Positions 1-6,801 of a DNA stretch of 13,839 bases are shown here, in pieces. How positions within the stretch are numbered: the stretch's first letter is position 1; every line of letters begins with the position of its first letter. Under the pieces are notes generated by a model. That model searched no databases, had not been told where the DNA came from, and was given only the letters and a program-made list of their open reading frames with translations. The translations under genes were made by a program, and so were the position numbers. The DNA lies in assembly GCA_014523685.1 (NCBI GenBank), contig JAATVT010000181.1, forward strand, positions 1 to 13,839, given 5' to 3'. The stretch is from Nitrososphaerales archaeon TH5893 (GTDB lineage Archaea; Thermoproteota; Nitrososphaeria; Nitrososphaerales; Nitrososphaeraceae).

Positions 1-1
1 A

Positions 2-178
2 GATTTAGCCATCTCAAAGAGTTACGGGGTCTATGGACCTAAGACGTTTATGGGTAAAGAGTACATGGGCGTTATCCGGACAACATTCCTAGTTGATGAG
101 AAAGGCCTTGTTTATAAGATCTTCAAGAAAGTTAAACCATTAGGACATAGTCAAGAGGTATTGCACGAATTTCAATGA
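2..178 (+). CDS. bcp: Peroxiredoxin, BCP/thiol peroxidase type (3' end only)
   Basis: This is the last 58 codons of a gene whose start lies left of the window; it ends at TGA 176-178. The fragment matches the C-terminal half of BCP-type (PrxQ) peroxiredoxins: the YGVYGPKTFMGKEYMG stretch, then IRTTFLVDEKG, where the conserved Arg of the peroxidase active site sits just before the beta strand, then KIFKKVKPLGHSQEVL. Family members are cytosolic thiol peroxidases that reduce hydrogen peroxide and organic hydroperoxides using thioredoxin-like donors. The catalytic peroxidatic Cys lies in the missing N-terminal part, so activity cannot be judged here. The next 750 bp hold no convincing gene, so this is the end of its transcription unit. 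Another PrxQ-like subgroup is the only real alternative. Confidence 0.82.
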   Translation, partial: DLAISKSYGVYGPKTFMGKEYMGVIRTTFLVDEKGLVYKIFKKVKPLGHSQEVLHEFQ

Positions 179-934
179 ACCTCTCCGAACTTTATGAAGG
201 AAGAGTTAGGATGCATTAATCGGCCAAATTTCATACAATTATTAATCGACCCTAAAAACTAGTGAAAACGCTTTGGTCAGAAATGAATCTTGCGTCGAAT
301 GAAAATGCGTGAGTCGTTCTTATTCCCGTGACTCTTACCAATTTTCTGAGACATTTAAGCGCGTTGCGATGAGCAGTGGGAGCAAAATTAAGTCCGATTT
401 ATTAGATGATTCGAAGCTACGGTTGACTTTTTGCGTCACAGTCAGGGCAGACAAATCTTGCACAAAATCATTTTGGATTTCATAAGCTAATTTTTATAGA
501 ATCAATACCTTTGGAATGAAACATTAAGACAAATTTCTGATTGACATATCTTCAGATTTCGATCGGTAATATGTTACCTTAGATGGAATATTCTACTTGC
601 TAAACTCTACATCAATTAATTCAACTCCAAAATATGAGAGCTTGACAATTGAAGGGTTCCTTATTGTGATATCATCATCTAACAGTTTACTATGGAATTG
701 GAGTTTCCCGTCCGTTCAGCCTTATGACAATTGAATCTGGAAAAACTTTAGTCTTAATACTAATATTGATTGGGAATGAGCTTCGCCAGCATTGACATCA
801 GTCCTGTTAGAATTCAAAGGCCGGTACTGATTTTTTGAGTAGATTGACTTCCTAATTTACCTGTAGCATGAGATTACTGTGAAAGGTTAATTTCTGATTA
901 ATATAGATAAGACTTCACCCCTCATAGTTCGCAA
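179..934. other. Gene-poor intergenic stretch, possibly with decayed coding sequence
   Basis: About 750 bp lie between the peroxiredoxin end and the ferritin-like gene. I see no intact gene with a credible start, and no tRNA or rRNA. Two reverse-strand stretches free of stops (593-715 and 335-493) share one frame and read like protein, but lack start codons and are separated by stops; they are described separately. A near-identical 11-mer, ATTAATCGRCC, occurs at 215-225 and 241-251. The size of the gap contrasts with the tight packing from 1766 onward. Confidence 0.6.
593..715 (-). pseudogene. Possible remnant of a decayed protein gene
   Basis: On the reverse strand, 40 sense codons run from 715 to a TAG at 593-595, bounded upstream by TGA at 716-718. 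The product includes LLDDDITIRNPSIVKLSYFG and then VELIDVEFSK, which reads like real protein (alternating hydrophobic beta-strand pattern with an N-P-S turn). There is no ATG, GTG or TTG start near its beginning. Directly upstream, another frame gives KTKVFPDSIVIRLNG before a stop, so a frameshift near 716 would join the two. The same frame continues past the TAG toward 335 with only two further stops (near 520 and at 494-496). I infer a broken gene, loosely reminiscent of LEA14-like beta-sandwich proteins, but the family is not established and chance is a live alternative. Confidence 0.3.
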
Positions 935-1354
935 TTATTTTGAATAGGACTGTATTAATTGGTCCATATGTTCAAGGATCTTTATATGATGGTCTTCATC
1001 CACAATTATGCTAGTTAAAATTGATTTTATTTCAGGTTCATCTGCTATCTCAAAACATTCCTGGAGAATTTCTCTTGATTCCCTTTCATGAAAAATAGAT
1101 TTCTTGATACCATCACTTGTTAAACTCGCACTGCGACTTGCACCTTCTATATCCGACATCATCTTTGAAATATACTCTATATGCTTAAGTCCGTCGCCAA
1201 GCAAGGTACGAATGTAGCTTCTTACTATGGAATTCTGGATGCTACCAAGAAGATCTATGTATAGCATGAGCTCCTCTCGCTCTGCATCGTACTGAGCCTT
1301 TAGCAAATTGTACAATTTCTGTTTTTTTTCTAGAGGATTGACATGAGGGTTCAA
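935..1354 (-). CDS. Ferritin-like (rubrerythrin-type) four-helix protein
   Basis: This 139-residue, almost entirely helical protein has a spacing that fits a four-helix ferritin-like bundle. Candidate metal ligands, one set per helix, are E25/E27/E28 (helix 1), D54 and H58 (helix 2), E90/E92 (helix 3) and E120 with H122/H123 (helix 4, D-E-D-H-H). The helix 4 ExxH pattern is typical of the ferritin/rubrerythrin superfamily. Helix 2 lacks an exact ExxH, so a diiron centre is likely but not proven. No signal peptide or membrane segment is present, so it should be cytosolic. I chose the TTG start at 1352-1354: an in-frame stop (1364-1366) lies just upstream, the next Met is residue 30, and a TATA-like element sits about 29 bp upstream. 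A role in iron or peroxide handling is inference from the fold. Confidence 0.65.
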   Translation of the reverse strand: MNPHVNPLEKKQKLYNLLKAQYDAEREELMLYIDLLGSIQNSIVRSYIRTLLGDGLKHIEYISKMMSDIEGASRSASLTSDGIKKSIFHERESREILQECFEIADEPEIKSILTSIIVDEDHHIKILEHMDQLIQSYSK

Positions 1355-1378
1355 GGATACAAGTTAGGATTAATACCC

Positions 1379-1387
1379 AATATTAAA
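1379..1387 (-). promoter_or_regulatory. TATA-like element of the ferritin-like gene
   Basis: On the reverse strand TTTAATATT lies about 29 bp before the TTG start at 1354. This spacing fits an archaeal TATA box producing a nearly leaderless transcript, and it supports the TTG start. Confidence 0.4.
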
Positions 1388-1506
1388 GCCGCCGCAAATG
1401 CAAAAGGTGACTTGCTTGGCAAAGACATAGGACATATGCTGGAACCCAGTGGATACGATGAATCAATCGATTGAAACCCCTAGATCAGTTGATCCCAAGA
1501 TCTGAA

Positions 1507-1594
1507 TGGTGCGGGAGATGGGATTTGAACCCACGAACCCCTAAGGGATAAGAGCCTCAGTCTTACGCCTTTGGCCAAGCTGGGCGACTCCCGC
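1507..1594 (-). tRNA. tRNA-Leu (anticodon GAG), class II, CCA encoded
   Basis: Read on the reverse strand, acceptor arms GCGGGAG (1588-1594) and CTCCCGC (1511-1517) pair fully. The anticodon arm is TAAGA-CTGAGGC-TCTTA, giving anticodon GAG (leucine, CUC/CUU codons). A long variable arm (TCCCTTAGGGGTTC) marks it as class II, as expected for tRNA-Leu. The T arm is GTGGG-TTCAAAT-CCCAT, a slightly degenerate stem with a standard TTC loop. The discriminator is A (1510), followed by a gene-encoded CCA (1509-1507). There is no intron. It is divergent from rpoN, and the gene-poor region lies on its 3' side. Confidence 0.95.
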
Positions 1595-1730
1595 TTATCC
1601 TAAACCGCTTCATGCCACTAATTTGAATATTACCACTTACACAAGCCAGAATAATTGCAACATGTTTAGTGGTTTTGACAAATATGGTTAATGCATTCGT
1701 GTCAGAAGTACGTGTTGATTAGACCAATAG

Positions 1731-1738
1731 TTTTTATA
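1731..1738 (+). promoter_or_regulatory. TATA box of the rpoN-led operon
   Basis: TTTTTATA is centred about 26 bp before position 1761, so transcription should start just before the ATG at 1766. That would exclude the upstream in-frame ATGs at 1691 and 1745 and supports the short RpoN start. It is the likely promoter for the whole forward cluster that follows. Confidence 0.6.
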
Positions 1739-1765
1739 GAACTCATGAATGGTGAGTTACATATC

Positions 1766-2002
1766 ATGTTAGTGCCTGTACGGTGTTTTACTTGCGGAAA
1801 TCTAGTGGCACACAAGTACGCAGAGTATACTGCGAGGATTAAGGCCGGTGAGGATCCAGCTATGGTTATGGATTCATTGAACATAAAACGATATTGTTGT
1901 CGGCGGATGCTAATTTCGAGTGTTGAGACGGTTTATCAAGTCATTCCTTATTACGAAGCATTAAGAAAGAGAATGTCTGAAATTCAATCTGAAGTAGAAT
2001 AA
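1766..2002 (+). CDS. rpoN: DNA-directed RNA polymerase subunit N (Rpb10 homologue)
   Basis: This 78-residue small zinc-binding subunit of archaeal RNA polymerase equals eukaryotic Rpb10 and helps assemble the RpoD/RpoL/RpoN/RpoP platform. The N-terminus MLVPVRCFTCG is the family hallmark: CFTCG gives the first Cys pair (C7, C10), and the RYCCRRM motif in the middle gives the second pair of zinc ligands. Family starts are MI/MLxPVRCFTCG, and the TATA box at 1731 agrees with this ATG; the longer frame back to 1691 would add residues foreign to the family. It opens the cluster, 29 bp before enolase. In many archaea rpoK follows rpoN; it is absent here. Confidence 0.96.
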   Translation: MLVPVRCFTCGNLVAHKYAEYTARIKAGEDPAMVMDSLNIKRYCCRRMLISSVETVYQVIPYYEALRKRMSEIQSEVE

Positions 2003-2031
2003 GATAGTCTAGAGAAAATTAAATTTGTTTA

Positions 2032-3276
2032 ATGCCGTTAATTACAACTCTCAAAAGCAGAATTGTTTATAATAGCAGAGGAAATCAAACAGTTGAAGTT
2101 GATATTATTACTGATGATAGATACATTGGTAGAGCTTGTGCGCCATCAGGAGCGAGTGTTGGCAAGCACGAAGCACAGAGCTTCCCTCAAAATGAACCTC
2201 TGAGAGCAATACAAGTTCTCAATTCTCATTTAGGCAAATTCATTGGCGCTGAAGCATCGGATCCAAAGGCAATTTTCGAAATAATTAAGAACATCGATAG
2301 TACGCCTTCTTATAATATTATAGGTGGTTCTATGGCGTACGCATTGAGCATCGCCGCAGTCGATTCTGCCTCGAAGGCATTGGGTATCCCATTGGCAAAT
2401 TTACTCCGCAATAATAAACCGTGCAAGAGTCCTTTCCCGCTAGGTAATTTTTTGGGAGGGGGAGCTCATGCAGGTCCGGGTACTCCAGACATACAGGAGA
2501 TTCTTGTCTGTCCTATAGGAGCAGCAGACATCAAACAAGCTTTAGAGATGAATTTCTATGTGCATCGTGAACTTCGTAAATTACTTGAGAACGAGGACAA
2601 GAGTTTCACTAATGGCAGGGGTGACGAGGGTGCATGGGCACCTCGTGTCAATAATGATAAGGCTCTGGAGCTTGCCGAACGATCAATAAAGAATTCTGGA
2701 TTCGAAATCGGAAGTGACCTAGCCCTTGGAATAGACTTCGCGGCTTCTTCTCTTTGGAATGGGGACAATCAGCGTTACGAATACAGGAGACAAGAAATGT
2801 CACGAGATACAGATGAACAGATCGAATTTGTGAATTCATTAGTCCAGAGGTACAATCTAATTTACATTGAGGATCCTGTTCATGAAGAAGACTTTGAAAG
2901 CATGGCCGAAATAACACGACGGAACCAAAAATGTATTGTCACAGGAGATGATATGTTAGTTACAAATAAGGAGCGGGTTATTGAAGCTTCCAAATATGGC
3001 GCATGTAGCGGCGCTATTTTGAAAGTTAATCAGGCTGGAACACTTTACGAAGCCCTTCTTTTTTCAGAAGAATGCAAGAGGAAGAACCTAAAAATAATAA
3101 CCTCACATAGATCAGGAGAATCAGTGGATTCCCATATTTCTCATATTGCTGTTGCAACTCAATCCAAGATGATAAAATCTGGGATAGTCGGAGGGGAACG
3201 TGTTGCTAAGTTAAATGAGCTCCTTCGTCTTACAGAGTATGGTTTAATAGATGGGATGGCAGATCTGTCCTCCTAG
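2032..3276 (+). CDS. eno: Enolase (phosphopyruvate hydratase)
   Basis: This enzyme interconverts 2-phosphoglycerate and phosphoenolpyruvate in glycolysis/gluconeogenesis in the cytosol. At 414 residues it has normal archaeal length. By alignment from memory with E. coli enolase, active-site residues are present: H146 and E156 in GGGAHAGPGTPDIQE, E199 in GDEGAWAPR, metal ligands D235 (GIDFAAS), E280 (YIEDPV) and the Asp pair 306/307 (VTGDDMLVTN), catalytic Lys331 (ILKVNQAG), the SHRSGE motif 358-363, and K393 in ERVAKLNELLR. All key residues look intact. In an autotroph it would serve mainly gluconeogenesis, which is inference. Its stop TAG (3274-3276) lies one base before the chosen S2 start, so the two are likely co-transcribed. 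Confidence 0.96.
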   Translation: MPLITTLKSRIVYNSRGNQTVEVDIITDDRYIGRACAPSGASVGKHEAQSFPQNEPLRAIQVLNSHLGKFIGAEASDPKAIFEIIKNIDSTPSYNIIGGSMAYALSIAAVDSASKALGIPLANLLRNNKPCKSPFPLGNFLGGGAHAGPGTPDIQEILVCPIGAADIKQALEMNFYVHRELRKLLENEDKSFTNGRGDEGAWAPRVNNDKALELAERSIKNSGFEIGSDLALGIDFAASSLWNGDNQRYEYRRQEMSRDTDEQIEFVNSLVQRYNLIYIEDPVHEEDFESMAEITRRNQKCIVTGDDMLVTNKERVIEASKYGACSGAILKVNQAGTLYEALLFSEECKRKNLKIITSHRSGESVDSHISHIAVATQSKMIKSGIVGGERVAKLNELLRLTEYGLIDGMADLSS

Positions 3277-3277
3277 C

Positions 3278-4093
3278 ATGACTTCCGAGAACGGACAAAA
3301 GATAGAAAATAATAGCCCAGAGGAAGAAGAGGTACCACAAGAAGAGGTACCACAAGAAGAGGTACCACAAGATAGCAACGTAATTGAAGATAAATCTGAA
3401 CAATCATACGATAAAACTGTTGATAACCAAAGCGGCGAGGGTCTTGAAACAGAGTCTGCCCGAGATGAGGATATGGGTTACGCTTCCGAGACAGACAACC
3501 TCGAAAAAATGATCCTCTCGACTGGAATTCGAGTCGGTACTCCGGTGAGGACCAAATACATGGCTCCGTTCATAGTACGCGCAAATCCCGAGGGATTGTA
3601 TATACTTGATATTAGTAAAACCCTAGCAAGAATAGACGTAGCAGCCAAGTTCATCGGAAGAGCAAATATTTCAAAGGTTGCAGTAACTTCTGCTAGGGAA
3701 TATGGAAAAATGCCTGTCCAGAAATTTTGCCAGTTAACAGGCGCTACCGGGATATTCGGACGCTTCATGCCGGGTACATTCACGAACCCCTCGTTACCGA
3801 ATTACATGGAGCCCGAAATGGTTATCGTTACCGACCCCCAAGCCGATCAGCAGGCGGTGATGGAAGCAACTAGGGCTGGCGTAACTGTTCTTGCTATTTC
3901 TAACAGCGATAATGTAACTTCTAGGGTTGATTTGATAATTCCTGCAAACAATAGAGGGCGAAAGGCTCTTGCTACTGTTTATTGGTTGTTAGCGAGGGAA
4001 GTTTTGAAAAAGCAGGGAACCATTAGATCGGACAGTGAAATGAAAATTCCAATAGATGACTTTGAAACAAAATTAGTAGAGGAGGTCATGTGA
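3278..4093 (+). CDS. rps2: 30S ribosomal protein S2 (uS2)
   Basis: uS2 belongs to the small ribosomal subunit at the head-body junction. From the ATG at 3278 the protein has 271 residues. The core, from about residue 60, is typical archaeal S2: GIRVGTPVRTKYMAPFI, GLYILDISKTLARIDVAAKF, the VTSAREYGKMPVQKFCQLTG region, FMPGTFTNPS and the conserved VTDPQADQQAVMEAT strand-helix. The N-terminal 55 or so residues are acidic, low-complexity and probably disordered, with three EEVPQ repeats (residues 17-31). The frame is open further upstream to 3251, but that start lies inside enolase; 3278 follows the enolase stop by one base. The end overlaps the next gene in GTGA (4090-4093). Confidence 0.94.
   Translation: MTSENGQKIENNSPEEEEVPQEEVPQEEVPQDSNVIEDKSEQSYDKTVDNQSGEGLETESARDEDMGYASETDNLEKMILSTGIRVGTPVRTKYMAPFIVRANPEGLYILDISKTLARIDVAAKFIGRANISKVAVTSAREYGKMPVQKFCQLTGATGIFGRFMPGTFTNPSLPNYMEPEMVIVTDPQADQQAVMEATRAGVTVLAISNSDNVTSRVDLIIPANNRGRKALATVYWLLAREVLKKQGTIRSDSEMKIPIDDFETKLVEEVM
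3326..3370 (+). repeat. Three perfect 15-bp tandem repeats in S2
   Basis: The unit GAAGAGGTACCACAA occurs three times without mismatch at 3326-3340, 3341-3355 and 3356-3370. It is in frame and encodes Glu-Glu-Val-Pro-Gln three times. Identity even at wobble positions suggests recent slippage duplication. The unit length is a multiple of three, so copy changes keep the frame. Confidence 0.97.
4081..4086 (+). promoter_or_regulatory. Ribosome binding site for the MEMO-family gene
   Basis: GGAGGT sits 3 bp before a GTG start at 4090-4092, inside the last S2 codons (the preceding AGA extends the match). It decides the start of the MEMO-family protein and indicates re-initiation at the overlapping GTGA. 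Confidence 0.7.
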
Positions 4094-4941
4094 GACAATT
4101 AAAGTCAAGACCGCCTGCCGTATCTGGAATATTTTATCCTAGCAACCCTTCTGAATTAAGGAAATCCGTTGAACAATCATTTTTGGACAGAAAATTCGGT
4201 CCCGGTACAATCAGTACGTCCTATGTAAATCGTAGGATTTATGGATTAGTCTCTCCACATGCAGGATATGCCTATTCGGGAAGTGTGGCAGCAAATGGAT
4301 TTTGTCAAGTCTCAAATATGGAATACGATACCGTCATAATGACAGGTCCCAATCATTATGGCATCGGTAGTGGAGTCGCAACTATGCGAGAGACATTGTG
4401 GAAAACTCCAATGGGAAATGTGGAGGTTAACAATGATTTCGTTAACAGAATTTCTAAGGATTCAGTAATAGACGTGGATGATTTTTCCCATAGTAGAGAT
4501 CATTGCCTGGAAGTTCAGCTGCCTTTTCTTCAATTCATGAAAAACGACAATTTCAAAATCGTCCCCATTATCTTGATGTTGCAGGATATTGAAACGGCTA
4601 GGGAAGTGGGTAAATTGATATCTCATACTATGAAAAGTGAGAACACCAAGGGATTAATCATTGCGTCTTCGGACTTTACCCATTATGAGCCAAATGCGGA
4701 AGCACATAGGAAAGACCTAGAGCTAATCGATGCCATATCATCATTGGAAGTAACATCATTTTACGAGACTTTAGAAAGGCTTGACATTTCGGCCTGTGGA
4801 TATGGTGCTATTGCATCGGCAATGATCGCGGTAAAAGAACTTGGTGCTACTAGGGGTGAACTACTCAAGTATGCAACAAGCGGCGATATTACAGGAGATA
4901 CGAGCTCGGTCGTCGGTTATGCCTCAATTATTTTCGTATGA
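4090..4941 (+). CDS. MEMO1 family protein (AmmeMemoRadiSam system protein B)
   Basis: This 283-residue protein belongs to the MEMO family, related in fold to class III extradiol dioxygenases. The four residues that line the metal-binding pocket of human MEMO1 appear conserved: H57 (SPHAGYAYSG), H89 (TGPNHYG), H198 (SSDFTHYE) and C236 (SACGYGA). The motif DHCLEVQLPFLQ (137-148) is also diagnostic. It is cytosolic with no signal peptide. The archaeal function is unknown. The gene lies between S2 and mevalonate kinase with 4-bp overlaps on both sides, so it is translated with them; this recurring archaeal placement suggests a link with isoprenoid synthesis but does not prove one. The GTG start is set by the GGAGGT site; the usual partners (AMMECR1, the radical SAM protein) are not in view. 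Confidence 0.92.
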   Translation: MRQLKSRPPAVSGIFYPSNPSELRKSVEQSFLDRKFGPGTISTSYVNRRIYGLVSPHAGYAYSGSVAANGFCQVSNMEYDTVIMTGPNHYGIGSGVATMRETLWKTPMGNVEVNNDFVNRISKDSVIDVDDFSHSRDHCLEVQLPFLQFMKNDNFKIVPIILMLQDIETAREVGKLISHTMKSENTKGLIIASSDFTHYEPNAEAHRKDLELIDAISSLEVTSFYETLERLDISACGYGAIASAMIAVKELGATRGELLKYATSGDITGDTSSVVGYASIIFV

Positions 4942-5936
4942 CCTGCGTGAAGATTGCCCGCGCCTCCGCCCCGGCAAAGGTAATGTTATTTGGTGAACAC
5001 TTTGTAGTATATGGATGTCCTGCTATACTGGGGTCAATCGATAAACGGGTTAGTGTGACAGCGAAGCAAACAGAATCTGAAAAAATTAATATTAATTCTA
5101 ATATGGGATTTTTAGCCTCATACTCCAGCGAGTCGTTAGATAAGCCAGGGCCACAATTCTCAGAGGCTCAAAACACTCTATACCCAATCTATGCTGCTGT
5201 CCATGACGTCCTTAAGGATCATTTCGAGGTCGACGGGAGACATCATGGAGTTGAAATTGATATAAAGTCTGATATTCCTTGGGGTGCAGGGTTGGGATCG
5301 TCAGCAGCATCTTGTGTGGCAACTGTGGGGGCTGTGAAATCGCTATTTCTTAAACCTGAAAAAGAGTGGGTATATTCAAGAGCACTTGGGGCTGAAAGGA
5401 TTATTCATGAAAACTCTTCAGGCGCGGACTGCAATATTTCGACTTTTGGAGGACTCATTTATTATATCAAGGACACACGTAACAAAAAAATAAGTTCAAA
5501 GGCAGAACTGTCATTAGTGGTTTTGATTACAGGTATCAAACATTCCACTAGGTCCCAGGTATCTTTTGTCAAGAATTTCAGAAATCAAAACAGGTCATTA
5601 TTCAATGATCTAGCGAACCGCGCAACTCGTGTATGCGACAAGGCAGTATCAGCAATGAGATCTGGGGACATAATAAAACTGGGAGAATTAATGAATGAAA
5701 ATCACATGCTTCTAAAAGATCTAGGAGTTTCTAATGACGAGATCAATGATCTCATCAGATTTTGCCTGGACAATGGAGCCACTGGAGCCAAGCTAACAGG
5801 CGCAGGCGGCGGCGGGAGTGTGGTTGCGCTATTGTCGAATGAAAATCAGGCCAGCTTCGTTCGTAAATTGGGCAAGAAAGGCTTCAGACAATACTTCCCC
5901 GTAAGAATAAGTTCCTACGGACTTTTGATAGAATAA
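4938..5936 (+). CDS. mvk: Mevalonate kinase
   Basis: This GHMP-superfamily kinase phosphorylates mevalonate with ATP to mevalonate 5-phosphate. The 332 residues show all three family motifs: motif 1 APAKVMLFGEHFVVYGCPA (11-29, with Lys14), the ATP-binding loop PWGAGLGSSAAS (114-125), and motif 3 LTGAGGGGSV (286-295). D164 in SSGADCNISTFGG is the expected catalytic Asp, although the surrounding residues differ from the common TPSGIDN. The ATG overlaps the MEMO stop in ATGA. About 49 bp separate it from IPK, the widest gap inside the isoprenoid set. Phosphomevalonate kinase or another GHMP kinase is less likely because of the FGEHFVVYG signature and context. Confidence 0.93.
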   Translation: MTCVKIARASAPAKVMLFGEHFVVYGCPAILGSIDKRVSVTAKQTESEKININSNMGFLASYSSESLDKPGPQFSEAQNTLYPIYAAVHDVLKDHFEVDGRHHGVEIDIKSDIPWGAGLGSSAASCVATVGAVKSLFLKPEKEWVYSRALGAERIIHENSSGADCNISTFGGLIYYIKDTRNKKISSKAELSLVVLITGIKHSTRSQVSFVKNFRNQNRSLFNDLANRATRVCDKAVSAMRSGDIIKLGELMNENHMLLKDLGVSNDEINDLIRFCLDNGATGAKLTGAGGGGSVVALLSNENQASFVRKLGKKGFRQYFPVRISSYGLLIE

Positions 5937-5947
5937 ACTTTAAAATC

Positions 5948-5965
5948 GAATTAAAATGAATTAAA
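5948..5965 (+). promoter_or_regulatory. Paired GAATTAAA motif, possible internal promoter before IPK
   Basis: GAATTAAA occurs at 5948-5955 and 5958-5965, exactly 10 bp apart, about one helical turn. It lies 20-38 bp before the IPK start in the only sizeable gap of the isoprenoid run. One copy could be a TATA-like element or the pair a regulator site; the region is simply A+T-rich, so this is tentative. Confidence 0.3.
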
Positions 5966-5985
5966 GCATTTGAGCAAGATACCAT

Positions 5986-6801
5986 ATGAAAAATAATTTG
6001 GCATTGATCAAAATGGGTGGGTCGGTCGCAACGTACAAAGATAGACCGCTATCAGCAAACTACTCAGCTATTGAAGGATTTTCAAAGGCTATAAGTTTGA
6101 TAAAGGAAGTACCGACAATATTAGTTCATGGAGGGGGTTCATTCGGTCATTATTGGTCTGTCAAATATAATATGCATACAAGACCTGATAATTACGATAT
6201 TAACGGTATATCGATTGTACATGAATCGATGATAAAATTAAACCAGATTATTGCCCATTCGCTGATAAAAAATGGATTGAATCCCTATCCTGTTTCTGCG
6301 TTTGCGTTATCTATTGGCAACAGACCGTTTACAACGAAAATCAAACAGCTATACACGATGGCACAAACTGGACTTTTGCCAGTGACGTATGGTGATGCTA
6401 TTCATATAAACAACGGTAATTATTCTATTCTATCCGGAGATGTCATAATGACTATGATCGCAAAAACATTGAATCCATCGAGGGTCATATTCGCTGTAAA
6501 TACCGATGGAGTATATGAAAACAAGGAAAGCAGAAAGGCTATCCCTGAACTTACTAGGGACGATATCACTAATTGGAGGTTATTTAGATCCAGAACCACC
6601 TCGGAGAATGTCGCCGATATTACAGGGGGAATGGGTCGGAAGGTGAAAGAAGCGTTAAGGATTTCATCTAGAGGTATTGATGTGATGATTGTTAATGGAT
6701 TGAAGGCAGAAAGAATCACCGAAGCAGTCCTCGCTGGGCCAGAAAATTTCGAAGGCACAGTTATAAGAGGTCATAATAAGAGGCTGGAAAAAAGGAAATG
6801 A
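5986..6801 (+). CDS. ipk: Isopentenyl phosphate kinase
   Basis: This member of the amino-acid kinase superfamily uses ATP to turn isopentenyl phosphate into IPP, the step that defines the archaeal variants of the mevalonate pathway. At 271 residues it has family length. Seen motifs: LIKMGGS (7-13, with Lys9 and the glycine loop), VHGGGSFGH (47-55, His55 being the catalytic His of the family), VNTDGVYEN (171-179) and DITGGMGRKV (211-220). The ATG follows a 49-bp gap after mevalonate kinase, and the gene ends in a 4-bp ATGA overlap with the isomerase. No enzyme converting mevalonate 5-phosphate to isopentenyl phosphate is encoded in this window, so that step must lie elsewhere. Confidence 0.95.
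   Translation: MKNNLALIKMGGSVATYKDRPLSANYSAIEGFSKAISLIKEVPTILVHGGGSFGHYWSVKYNMHTRPDNYDINGISIVHESMIKLNQIIAHSLIKNGLNPYPVSAFALSIGNRPFTTKIKQLYTMAQTGLLPVTYGDAIHINNGNYSILSGDVIMTMIAKTLNPSRVIFAVNTDGVYENKESRKAIPELTRDDITNWRLFRSRTTSENVADITGGMGRKVKEALRISSRGIDVMIVNGLKAERITEAVLAGPENFEGTVIRGHNKRLEKRK

Noticed and set aside
365..420. C-box-like GCGATGA and AGATGAT elements, considered as a C/D box guide RNA.
   Set aside because: No properly spaced D/D' boxes (CTGA) accompany them, so a C/D RNA is not supported.
1343..1474. Forward ORF of 43 codons starting at ATG 1343 with a weak SD-like AGAGG, ending at TGA 1474.
   Set aside because: It overlaps the start of the ferritin-like gene on the other strand, has no recognisable family, and the region is better explained as the promoter of that reverse-strand gene. 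Kept here because a small protein cannot be fully excluded.
1691..1765. Longer RpoN start at ATG 1691.
   Set aside because: The TATA box at 1731-1738 would place transcription start downstream of this ATG, and RpoN proteins begin at the MLVPVRCFTCG position.
3251..3277. Upstream ATG at 3251 as the S2 start.
   Set aside because: It would overlap the enolase end by 26 bp and add nine residues not typical of S2; the ATG at 3278 follows the enolase stop directly.
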